Below are positions 1-7,910 of a stretch of 13,723 bases of DNA, piece after piece. Origin of the DNA: Conoideocrella luteorostrata. Taxonomy: Eukaryota > Ascomycota > Sordariomycetes > Hypocreales > Clavicipitaceae. The notes below the pieces were generated by a model. It was not told the origin of the DNA, did not search any database, and saw only the letters and a list, made by a program, of their open reading frames with translations. Position numbers and translations under genes: made by a program. Numbering within the stretch: position 1 is the stretch's first letter; every line of letters begins with the position of its first letter. The DNA lies in NCBI GenBank assembly GCA_032433595.1, contig JASWJB010000586.1:1-13723 (forward strand), in the 5' to 3' direction.

Positions 1-120
1 ATTTTTTTATCTTATTTTTGGTCACTAAGGCATTATCTCGTGCGGAGTTAATGCCACCTCGATGGCTCAGTTAAACTGTCCCCGCCTGCCAGGTAAGATA
101 AGACACGACTGGAGTGGCTA

Positions 121-140
121 CCACGTGCTTTGTCACGTGG
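121..140. promoter_or_regulatory. Inverted pair of CACGTG E-boxes upstream of the complex I gene
   Basis: CCACGTG at 121-127 and CACGTGG at 134-140 form a perfect 7-bp inverted repeat with a 6-nt spacer, about 130 bp before the ATG at 271. CACGTG is the binding site of bHLH factors such as Cbf1/Cpf1, which in yeast acts at respiratory and sulphur genes. The site and its symmetry are directly visible; use by such a factor here is inference. Confidence 0.5.
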
Positions 141-160
141 TCATCGAGTGACCCGCCGTG

Positions 161-165
161 ATTGG
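161..165 (-). promoter_or_regulatory. CCAAT box (ATTGG on the + strand)
   Basis: ATTGG lies 20 bp downstream of the CACGTG pair and 105 bp before the complex I start codon. The fungal HAP/CCAAT-binding complex uses such sites in many respiratory genes. A 5-mer is common by chance, so only the position and the neighbouring E-boxes support it. Confidence 0.3.
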
Positions 166-270
166 AGCTCCAGAAATCCTGTCCCTAATGAAGTCTCGAA
201 GCATTGTGTCGATTTCCTTTCCATCATATCATTTGGTGATAGCGTATAAACGTTACTAGACCTTGCCAGC

Positions 271-1105
271 ATGTGGCCTACAATCCGTGCCCTTGCACGC
301 TATCTGGAGCCGGGCACTCCTACCGGTCTTGCTGGGCTTTGGACTCATTCCAGCCCTAGATCAACTCTTTTATACCTGTACGGCAGCACTCTCAACAAGC
401 TCCAGTCAATACCCGAAAAGTCTCTTTACCGCCAATCCGTTGAGGCCGTTACAAAGCATCGTATGAAACTTGTCGAACAGATCGTTCCACCTGGGTATAC
501 CGAGTGGGCAACCAAAGCCAAGGACCTCATTCACAAGAACCCCGAGCAGTTTCGAGTCGCAAGCGGTCGAGTTGACGGTAGTGAAGCCAGAACGGTCAAG
601 CTTGGGAACCGTATATTTGTAATTGGTGCCAAGCATAAGGCAGGTGATATTCGTTATGAAGAGTGGGATGGAGAGGCCGATGAGGGAGGTGAGCTAGAAG
701 GCATTCGAACACCGTCTGAAAGGAGCGACCAGGTCATCTGGGCTGAACGGAAACCATTGCAAGATCATGAAAAAGTTGAGTGGGAGGATGAGCCCCAGTT
801 GACTGCAGAGCAGTGAGTCATTGATTGCCGAGTATGACAATTCTGCAGGGTGCTAACAATATAATAGAGTTCAGGAGCTGGAACAGAAGATTGGCGCTGG
901 CCTAATTGAGGAAGTTATACAGGTCGCTGAAGGTGAGCTCCGCATCATTGATACTATGGAGAAAGCAAAAATGTAAGTTCTCTGCCATTGTCCAAGCCTT
1001 GTCTTCTCCTAAGTGTACATGACTAACCCTCCAACCAGCTGGGAAGATTTGGAGGAGAAGCCGGCTGAAGGCCAGTGGGAATATTTCGACAGAAAATCCA
1101 TGTAA
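271..1105 (+). CDS. NADH:ubiquinone oxidoreductase (complex I) accessory subunit, NDUFA5 / 29.9 kDa family
   Basis: Three exons, 271-812, 868-972 and 1039-1105, encode 237 aa. Both introns are canonical: 813-867 (GTGAGT, branch TGCTAAC, TAG) and 973-1038 (GTAAGT, branch GACTAAC, CAG). Joining them keeps one open frame to TAA at 1103-1105. The protein belongs to the ETC_C1_NDUFA5 family, matrix-arm accessory subunits of mitochondrial complex I that support assembly and stability rather than catalysis. Recognisable parts are the N-terminal core around residues 29-70 (PRSTLLYLYGSTL, then SLYRQSVEAVTKHRMKLVE) and the C-terminal WEDLEEKP...GQWEYFDRKSM end, typical of the long fungal form (Neurospora 29.9 kDa type, longer than the roughly 115-aa animal NDUFA5). 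The start at 271 is the first in-frame ATG and the family core begins soon after it. The N-terminus is basic and hydrophobic, compatible with mitochondrial import. The upstream region carries CACGTG and CCAAT elements. Family assignment is strong; exon 2 and 3 borders are well supported. Confidence 0.93.
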
Positions 1106-1517
1106 ATTTATCGTGGCATATTTGTGCAAATGTAAAATAGTCTGAGCTTGTTGTGTATTTTCGTCAGCTTCGGAGTACACAATCCTGCCGTCAGTATCGT
1201 GCGCAGATGATAATATGATGAGGTAGTTCCAGCATACCCTATACTTCTGCCTTGTATTGCCCTGTTTCTTGTGTCCGGTGACCGGTATGCATCATTTTAT
1301 TCCACTTTGATAATACCGTGAGAAACATCTCCGCTTTTGTAAATGAGAGCTATTTCCGCTAAGTTTCCATTCTCGCCTTCTACGGAGTACGGAGTACATG
1401 CATGTGTCATTTAACTGTAGTGGGTCCACTTCTTCCTAAGTTTCTCAGCCCATTGAAATTTCGTTTTCTACATTAAGTCAGGATTTTGATCGAAGGTGCA
1501 AAACATAGAATTCAAGA
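1106..1517. other. Intergenic region between the complex I gene and rrn11
   Basis: This 412-bp gap must hold the 3' end of the complex I transcript and the promoter of the rrn11-like gene. It contains three copies of the octamer CGGAGTAC (1171-1178, 1383-1390, 1390-1397, the last two overlapping by one base) and a short CCGGT-G-ACCGG inverted repeat at 1275-1285. No RNA gene or credible coding sequence is visible. Confidence 0.7.
1383..1397 (+). repeat. Two tandem CGGAGTAC octamers
   Basis: Two CGGAGTAC units (7-bp period) lie 121 bp before the rrn11 start codon. Further exact copies are at 1171-1178 (+) and 5399-5406 (as GTACTCCG), and a shortened copy TACTCCG is at 7437-7443. All are intergenic. 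From memory, this kind of motif is frequent between genes in Aspergillus and Penicillium genomes; its role is unknown to me. Confidence 0.55.
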
Positions 1518-2816
1518 ATGGTCCCGTCATATGAAACACAGAAACACAGCAGGCGAAAGCGGAGAAGATCTACTAGTGACGAACTCCAGCATAACACTCC
1601 TGGCTTGCATGCACCCCCAAAAAGCACCAAACCTTTCAGTCGCTCGACTAGCGAGCAGCGACAACTATCCTTGGCTGGGCTTGACCCTACTAATGAGGAC
1701 CCTACCCATGACATCGAGCATTTCCCACACCGTGGAATCGGACATGGAGCCCTTGACGCGACACAATCAGACGACGAAGAAGATGCAAATAAGCAAGTCC
1801 TGCTACACCTAGAGGGCACTGCAGAGTCCCAAAGAAAGCTCATTTCGAGTCGACCGAAGGCGGCTTATATCCGCAGCCAGCTGGACACCTTGTTGAGATT
1901 GACACATAGGCTCCTTGATAACGGAAACATAGATAGGTCAGCGAGGCTATTCAGAGTCATCCTAAAGCTGAGGCCTGACAGCAAACCCATTGATATTCGG
2001 CAACATAACATCTGGGCAATAGGAGCAGAGATAATCATGAGGAAAGGGGAAGAGCATATTTTGAAGCGACTAGGAATACAAAGTGAAAAATCTGATCGTG
2101 GTGGAAAATACACAAGCATTTGCTTACCAGGAGGATGGGGATCTGCTGATAACATTTTCAACCTGAAGGCCTACCTCGAGGCGCTGATTCAGAAGCATCC
2201 ATATGATAACAGATTTCCCCAAAACGTTTCAGCTCTAGACTTTCAGCTTACGCTCATAAGCTGTGAAATTCTTCAGTGCCATACCGAGTACTCTTCACAG
2301 ACTACAGACCTGAGCGGCGAGAAAACATCCTGTGGAGATGAAACACAACCGCAAATCGAATCTCCAGAACGAACTCACGATAATAGCCAGGCGGTAGTGA
2401 CGAACGCATCCTATCTGAATCAATCCAGCTCGCCCATCAGGTCACGCACACAGAACGAGCGTGTTCGAATTCGAGCATATGACACAATTATGGCTATTGC
2501 CAACAAAATGGACACATTAATCAATGAGCTACCCTTTTCTAAGAACAATGACTTCCTTCAGTTACGGGTATCAGCGTCGCTTTTAATCGCAGACTTCCTT
2601 GATCCCACATTAGCTAGCCAAGATGGAGACGAGTACGAGGAAACAAAGGTGAGACAACGTGAGCAAGGACTTGCGAGAAAACTGCTTCAAAGAATCGTGC
2701 ATAATGGAGGACATGTCCCCCATTCGCTGCTAGATATTACTCAACAGTACACAAACCATGGCCAAGAACCACAGCAGCAAAGACTATATGTTTCTTTACC
2801 CATTCGAAGTACATGA
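1518..2816 (+). CDS. rrn11: RNA polymerase I-specific transcription initiation factor Rrn11-like
   Basis: A single uninterrupted frame encodes 432 aa. The protein resembles fungal Rrn11, a subunit of the core factor (with Rrn6 and Rrn7; TAF1A/SL1 counterpart in animals) that recruits RNA polymerase I to the rDNA promoter in the nucleolus. Visible features are a basic cluster at residues 9-17 (KHSRRKRRR), a likely nuclear localisation signal; an acidic stretch (SDDEEDAN) near residues 84-91; then the conserved helical, TPR-like core with LLRLTHRLLDNGNIDRSARLFRVIL, the HNIWAIGAEI segment and KAYLEALIQKHPYD. A Ser/Thr-rich linker around residues 255-310 leads to a second helical block with PFSKNNDFLQLRVSASLLIADFL. 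The start is the first in-frame ATG and no intron signal interrupts homology. It ends 40 bp before the end of the convergent EED-like gene, so the 3' untranslated regions probably overlap. The assignment rests on remembered family motifs, not on an alignment. Confidence 0.82.
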   Translation: MVPSYETQKHSRRKRRRSTSDELQHNTPGLHAPPKSTKPFSRSTSEQRQLSLAGLDPTNEDPTHDIEHFPHRGIGHGALDATQSDDEEDANKQVLLHLEGTAESQRKLISSRPKAAYIRSQLDTLLRLTHRLLDNGNIDRSARLFRVILKLRPDSKPIDIRQHNIWAIGAEIIMRKGEEHILKRLGIQSEKSDRGGKYTSICLPGGWGSADNIFNLKAYLEALIQKHPYDNRFPQNVSALDFQLTLISCEILQCHTEYSSQTTDLSGEKTSCGDETQPQIESPERTHDNSQAVVTNASYLNQSSSPIRSRTQNERVRIRAYDTIMAIANKMDTLINELPFSKNNDFLQLRVSASLLIADFLDPTLASQDGDEYEETKVRQREQGLARKLLQRIVHNGGHVPHSLLDITQQYTNHGQEPQQQRLYVSLPIRST

Positions 2817-2856
2817 ATGGCGCTCTCAAGCACTATGAGCCGACCCTCATTGGCTT

Positions 2857-4940
2857 TCAACTCGTGTTCACACGAGAAGATGCTTTAGGAGCCCAGCGCT
2901 GTAGGACCAGGGTTGTGTTTGAGCTCCCTACTACGACGCACCACTCCCCCCCGGGGCTCCATGCTGCTTGTCTTCCCACAAAATTTGCTGACGAAGACTC
3001 TGTCCGGTGAGCTCGAAGCGCTTCGTGGGGATCCTCCGTACTGTATCTGGAAGCCCATGAATCCACGGTTTCGGGTGAATATTCAGTGGTTTCTGTAGGT
3101 CCGGTTTGACCAGACGCAAGGGAATCTCTGTCGCTTCCAACACCCTTGATTCTACCAGTAGCATCTGCTCTCTGCCTCGGAACAACGAGTTTCAGCCAAC
3201 TGGGAAGTTGAACTGCCTTTGTTTTGTCACGACGAGGATCACGTTGAGCCGCCATTACATCTCGATAAACCGTGAGACGCCGGAGATCCCAGAAGAAGAT
3301 ATTCCCCGCCGCATTGCAGAACGCCAGGACTGGGTTTTGATTTGCAACATGGAGAAGCTTGAATCGCATAAAAAATTGCGGACCGCAATTTGGTGTATGA
3401 AATTCTAACAATCGAGTGTATTGAGAAGGGCATTGCGGTGATGTGGCTGGGACGAACGCTGATCTCGTCAGACGATCTGGATCTTCATAGCTGGTATGAA
3501 CCACATTTTGTGGTGTTGGTGCCGCACTTTGCGGTGGCCGGACACCGTCAGAGGAAAAGCCCTCAATTCTCCATAACACAATAACATTATCATGACAAGC
3601 CCGGGATAGGATGCAATCTCCATAAAAAGCAACACTGCTCATGAAACCCAAGAATTAGCCGTGTAAATCACTGATAAGTTTACGCGGCATTAACTTCTTA
3701 CCAGTCAACAATGCCACTGTGAACCGCGGACGTCGAAAAGTGAGGATAATGAACTTGGAGAGGCGTGGTAATGGCATCCCGTGGTAAATCTGGAATGGTC
3801 CACTGAGGATTGATAAGAAAACGAGCATAGCAACGCATCTAGGCGGGTAATAAACGAACCAGATTGATTACTTGATCATGCCCGGAGGAAACGATGTATC
3901 GGCCCGTGTCATGGAAGGCCTAGGTGTGTTATAAGTAGCCCTTTGAAGTATCATGACTTAACTTACAACGGAGAGTAAATTCCATGAGTGACCTTCACCC
4001 GCAAGAATACAGAGGCAGGGTTGCTCCCTATGAGCAGGGTCCAGGCTCCATATACGGACACTTGTATCGTCTGATGCAGACGCAACAATAGACGGGTCTA
4101 CGGGGGATGTAGCCAAGTCGTTCACATCCTGTAATAGGTGTGAGCTGATGAATTCCCAGAGTCCACCATAAAAGGGCACGCAGAACTTACACCTCCATGT
4201 CCAACAAAACACTGGAGAAAAGAATTAGACTTGACTGACATTCAGGAGAATCATGATTTGCGTACCTCAACAAGACTTCCGTCTGAGGCATCATAAATTT
4301 TGACTTTCGCGTCCACTCCGCCTACACAAATGTATGGAGTTCCTGAGACAGGGTCCTTTGTCCAAGTGCAACAACAACCAGATGCTTCGTCCTATAAAGA
4401 ATAGACATATCAGAATTGAGATTGTGGCGGCAGAAAGTGATTAAGGCGTAAGAACTTTCGAAGTGATATATAATGCGTACATCTTCGTCACGTATAATAT
4501 TTATCACCTCGCACGGGTTTGAATCCCCAGTGTTCTGCGATAGTTTGCAAATAACTATCTATCAATGGTTAGCTGAACTCATGTTCTATTGTAGCGCGCT
4601 AAGGGGTGGCAGTCTTACATGCTTCTTGCTCACTGCCGCAAACACAGGATCACGGTCCAGTGGTTGATAGGGGCAGAACTTGACATCGAAGAACTCTGGG
4701 GATCGGCAAAAGTTATGGTTAGACACCGAATTCTGAAACCGAATACACATCAGGAGCGACAAAGTATTATTCGGATTATACCTGCTACGTTGTCATCGTG
4801 ACCTAAGAAGCGTGTGTCGTTCTTTGCCCTAATTAGTGGCTGGCTGAGAGAGAGAAAGCTTCTGTGTGTGTAGATACCTCAAAACCAAAAGAAACACGCA
4901 ATTTAGGTAGCTCAAAGAGAGGGCCGTCAAATGCCGCCAT
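2857..4940 (-). CDS. EED/ESC-like WD40 protein (Polycomb repressive complex 2 subunit family)
   Basis: Ten exons on the minus strand: 4940-4878, 4821-4782, 4695-4619, 4558-4481, 4391-4266, 4211-4191, 4128-3967, 3919-3860, 3802-3702, 3634-2857. They total 1506 nt, 501 aa, with GT/AG at all nine introns. EED is the WD40 beta-propeller that links EZH2 and SUZ12 in PRC2 and reads H3K27me3. Family marks in order: FLGHDDNVA (26-34), EFFDVKF (35-41), VGGVDAKVKIYD (about 110-121), CFVGHGGDVNDLATSP (129-144), DDTSVRIWSLD (156-166), SSGHDQVINLWTIPD (200-214), HSGIVDCVAFYGDCILSR (238-255) with VIVLWRIEGFS, FFMRF...GNIFFWDL (330-358) and a last blade WSPGGEWCVVV. A Ser/Thr- and charge-rich insert (roughly residues 372-455) precedes that blade. 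Three of the four cage positions known from human EED look replaced. Least certain is the exon 2 acceptor: AAG at 4824-4822 keeps frame and suits the branch-like CTAAT, whereas the nearer TAG leads to a stop. Confidence 0.85.
4191..4211 (-). other. 21-nt microexon (exon 6) of the EED-like gene
   Basis: The exon encodes only CFVGHGG, the conserved propeller segment before DVNDLATSP. It is bounded by an intron ending CTCCAG (4265-4212) and one starting GTAAGT (4190-4129). Both neighbouring junctions are phase 0, so skipping it would delete seven residues without a frameshift. Retaining the 62-nt downstream intron gives a stop shortly after the intron. Confidence 0.8.
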
Positions 4941-4947
4941 GAGGCAT
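4927..4947 (-). other. Short upstream ORF overlapping the EED-like start codon
   Basis: An ATG seven bases upstream of the proposed start (4947-4945) opens a six-codon frame, MPHGGI, closed by TGA at 4929-4927. It overlaps the main ATG at 4940 in another frame. If transcription starts upstream of 4947 it could lower initiation on the main frame. The transcript start is unknown. Confidence 0.4.
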
Positions 4948-5771
4948 AGGATTGTGGATGATTGTGGTGATACTGTTGTTCGCTGGCGTCGAGACTCGTG
5001 TTTCTCTCTCCTGATTGAAGTAACAATCGTTTGGCTAGCCGAGGTGCCGCCGATTAAGACAATCGCCTAAGCACCTTGAGCAAAGAACGCAGGAACGCCA
5101 ATGCTCTCTATTAAAAGGGACTTACTTCCCCGCCTGTAAAATAAACCTAATTACACGCCTGTGATCGTTAGAATGCCATTAAATGTGGTAGCATCGCTGG
5201 CTTTATGTGCTTTCACTATTGAGAGAGTAAAGGGTCAAATCCTCTTCTCAAAATTGATATATATAAATAGGCATTTGAACATGCATTGCAGCTTGATGAT
5301 TTCGTTAACACAGCGAGTTAGGCTTCGCTTTGAGCACCTTGGAGTGGTCTAGTGTATTATATAAGAGAAGGCAATCTGTTAATATATTGAGGCGTCGGGT
5401 ACTCCGTTGTTACGTGTCGCGGCGGATAGGCGATGCGAACTGAGCCTCACATCGTCGGGTTACCCACCTTCGATTTTAGTAGCAGTGCCTGATTGGCTGG
5501 AGGGGAAAGGGGCAGCTCGAGCCAAGAGGCAACTGGCAGCGAAGCTGGCCGGATGCACATGTCGAGCTATCGTGTCCTTCACCACAACTTTAACGGAAGT
5601 CTGGCCACAAACCCCTACCGCAACTTGCAGCATCACTGTTGGAGTTCTGCATCGTGAACCCTCCCTTTCCTCAAGTCTGACATAATTTAATCACAAGACG
5701 AAGTCAGCGATATTATTGTAGGCGATCAACACGCGGCATTCCTCTTGCAACGCGCTATTCTTTATTCCACA
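4941..5771. other. Divergent intergenic region between the EED-like and Yip4-like genes
   Basis: This 831-bp gap is the shared upstream region of two divergent genes. It holds TATA-like runs at 5258-5269 (TATATATAAATA) and about 5356-5362 (TATATAA), a GTACTCCG octamer at 5399-5406, and ATTGG (CCAAT box on the minus strand) at 5492-5496, 276 bp before the Yip4-like ATG. A 92-codon open frame at 5407-5685 has no family resemblance or splice support and I do not call it a gene. Confidence 0.65.
5258..5269 (+). promoter_or_regulatory. TATA-like run
   Basis: TATATATAAATA fits a TATA element but lies over 500 bp from the Yip4-like ATG and over 300 bp from the EED-like start. It could serve an unannotated transcript or be ordinary AT-rich sequence. 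Confidence 0.2.
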
Positions 5772-6838
5772 ATGTCCTCGGCCGATGCGAGAGGCAACTA
5801 CGGTCGCCCTCATCTAGAGGACGATGACTTAATTGACCCAGATGATGGTAAGTTTACGTAAAGGCCAATCATACTTATCGAGCCTAAGTTCTTCCCAGCT
5901 CGTGGAACGATTCTATACAAATGGTAACTTGCTAACTACTCCCCAGCGGATCTTAATGATTTCGATGATCCCCTTGGGAATCAATCTTCCCGCCAGCCCC
6001 TCTCAGGAAATATTGGCTCCAGCTCGTCATCGCGACCGCTAAATGAGAGTTATCTCACTTCGTCGATCCCCGGAGAGGATAGAAGGGCTCCGCAGAACAC
6101 AATAGACGAGACGATTTGGGATACGTTGCGCCGGGATCTTCTAGCTGTGTGGGCTAAACTTAGAGAGGTTCTGTATCCCCGATATCTCCTTGGGGGCACT
6201 ATGTTTGACTCTGAAAGTGGTCTACGTGGTGCCTATTCCAACATACGAGGTGCTGGCATTACAGGCACTCGAGAGGAACTGACTGGGTTGGCCAGTCGCA
6301 TGATGGACGCTGAAGCGCTTTTACAAAGTAATATGAGCCCGGGTCTTCGAGACTGGGACCTTTGGGGCCCATTGATTTTCTGCCTTCTTTTGAGTTTACT
6401 GCTCAGCATTACCGCAAGAGCCGAGCAGAGAGACACAGTGTTCAGCGGGGTGTTTGCCATGATCTGGTTAGGTGAAGCAGTAGTCACCCTTCAAATCAAA
6501 CTATTGGGGGGGAATATGTATGTTGCCGTCACCGAATATCTTTCACGATTAACCAGCCGAAGCATTATGGTAGCTAACATCATGACAGCTCGTTTGCGCA
6601 GAGCGTGTGCATAATTGGCTATACCTTATTCCCGCTCGTCATCGCTGGCCTTCTTTCAGCCTTGGGATTACATTGGGTCCCCCGCATCCCCGTCTACATT
6701 GCTCTGGTAGCATGGTCTCTAGCTGCAGGTGTGAGTATACTGGGTGGTAGTGGTGTGGTCAAAAATCGAGTGGCAATTGCTGTCTACCCTCTCTTCATAT
6801 TTTACATCGGGCTGGGGTGCCTGTGCTTTATAAGCTGA
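5772..6838 (+). CDS. Yip1-domain Golgi membrane protein, Yip4/YIPF6 type
   Basis: Exons 5772-5847, 5947-6517 and 6589-6838 give 298 aa. Introns are 5848-5946 (GTAAGT, branch TGCTAAC, CCCCAG) and 6518-6588 (GTATGT, branch AGCTAAC, GACAG). The second junction restores GGNISFAQSVCIIGYTLFPL, a very conserved Yip4/YIPF6 stretch, which fixes the splice sites. Yip1-domain proteins are multi-pass proteins of the ER-Golgi system that bind Rab/Ypt GTPases and take part in vesicle formation. Residues 1-85 are hydrophilic and acidic (EDDDLIDPDD). A cytosolic conserved block follows with VWAKLREVLYPR and DWDLWGP (162-168). Five hydrophobic segments then occupy about 165-183, 190-211, 222-243, 248-268 and 276-297, ending at the C-terminus in GCLCFIS. 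Length and topology match the fungal family. The start is the first ATG of the exon, context CACAATG. Confidence 0.93.
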
Positions 6839-6996
6839 ACTTGAGGGCATAATCATCTGACGACGAACGACCACACGAAGTGAGTGGGAAGACAGCTCCT
6901 GGCGATCTTGAGCTATGTTCTGGAGCTGATCATGTTATTGGTGCCTTGTTCGCCATGCATCATCCCGCCTAGCAAGTTGTTGACTACTTCCCGAAC

Positions 6997-7025
6997 TTTT
7001 TTTTCTTTGTATGTGTATATACATA
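6997..7025 (+). terminator. Possible 3'-end/polyadenylation signal region of the Yip4-like gene
   Basis: A run of eight T residues is followed by TATGTG and TATATACATA, resembling the U-rich and UAUAUA efficiency elements of fungal 3' ends, about 160-190 bp after the stop codon. Composition and position are the only support. Confidence 0.25.
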
Positions 7026-7369
7026 TTTCTGAGATATACCATCTCTTTGCTCGGCCAACCTCATTTTGCCATTGCTATGTATACTCTGTTGAGCGTCCCC
7101 GTGATATCGACGCATGTTCTAAACGTGGGAAACCTATTCCTCCTTCCAAACAGCACTGGACTCTGGTAAAAAGGTGCTTGCGATTGGGTTCAATCTCATC
7201 GCGATCACCCCTCATATAAAGTGTGCTAGTAGGCATGGCCGATTGAATATTTTGAAAGGCGCATGTGGACTCAGCCGGTGAGAAGTGATTAAATACCTGA
7301 GGTGGAAGGCAAAGGCAGCAGGCATGGAACTCGGCAGGCGAGCTATATGATACAGGTTAACACACCGGC

Positions 7370-7423
7370 TTAGCGCGTAATAGAGCATCTTGGCGTAGCA
7401 AAGTGTCGTGCCTGACGCGCTAA
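7370..7423. repeat. 9-bp inverted repeat, 36-nt loop
   Basis: TTAGCGCGT (7370-7378) and ACGCGCTAA (7415-7423) are perfect reverse complements in an intergenic region, about 490 bp before the Ran-binding gene. It could be a paired factor-binding site or a stem. It does not extend beyond 9 bp. Confidence 0.4.
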
Positions 7424-7910
7424 AAACTAATCGGACTACTCCGTATTCCGCACAGCAAAGTGATTGGGCCTAACTATCAAGAGGTCCCGCACACGCACAC
7501 GGTCAGTTAGTAACTAGACAGTGAGCAACTTCAGGCATGTGCCCGCGTTTCCATCCCAATAACCGTCAACTGGTGGGCCAACGCCACGCAGCTGGGCTTG
7601 ACTGACCACGCTTCTGCAAGCACGACAACTTTCGCTTCAAGACGAGCCTTGCCACGAGAACTACCCAGCTAAAGATTCGTTGCGCACTGCCAAAGGTGAC
7701 AACACGCAGCCTTTTGCAGCTGTCAGATTCCATCTACAAAGAGACTGAGACTATTTGCTATTTGTTACCCTATTTGCTACGTTCCTTCATAACTCGTTTC
7801 GCAGCCATCATCGCTTTGTTTTCTGGTAATCATCGCAGTTGTGCTATCCGCACATACTCTTTTTGTGAACACTATAAGCATAATTTTACGATCGCCAACA
7901 CTCATCTGCC

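Larger units (their letters stand above)
6839..7910. other. Intergenic region between the Yip4-like and Ran-binding genes
   Basis: This 1072-bp gap is the longest in the window. Near its left end is a T tract with TATGTG/TATATACATA (6997-7025) that could act as a 3'-end signal. It also has a 9-bp inverted repeat (7370-7378 with 7415-7423), a TACTCCGTA element at 7437-7445, and CCAAT sites at 7463-7467 (as ATTGG) and 7556-7560. Open frames at 6884-7219 and 7696-8127 have no recognisable content. No tRNA or transposon is seen. Confidence 0.6.

Noticed and set aside
4515..4528. GGGTTTGAATCCCC resembles a tRNA T-loop/B box
   Set aside because: It lies inside a coding exon of the EED-like gene (minus strand), the flanking bases do not form a proper T stem, and no anticodon or acceptor arm can be built.
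5407..5685. 92-codon open frame between the EED-like and Yip4-like genes
   Set aside because: No known motif, no good start context, and it occupies the expected promoter of the Yip4-like gene.
6884..7219. 111-codon open frame after the Yip4-like gene
   Set aside because: Low-complexity, cysteine- and serine-rich translation crossing the likely 3' untranslated region; no family resemblance.
7362..7425. TAGCGCGTAATAGAGCATC looks a little like a tRNA D arm
   Set aside because: No T-loop/B-box sequence follows at the right distance and no cloverleaf can be drawn.
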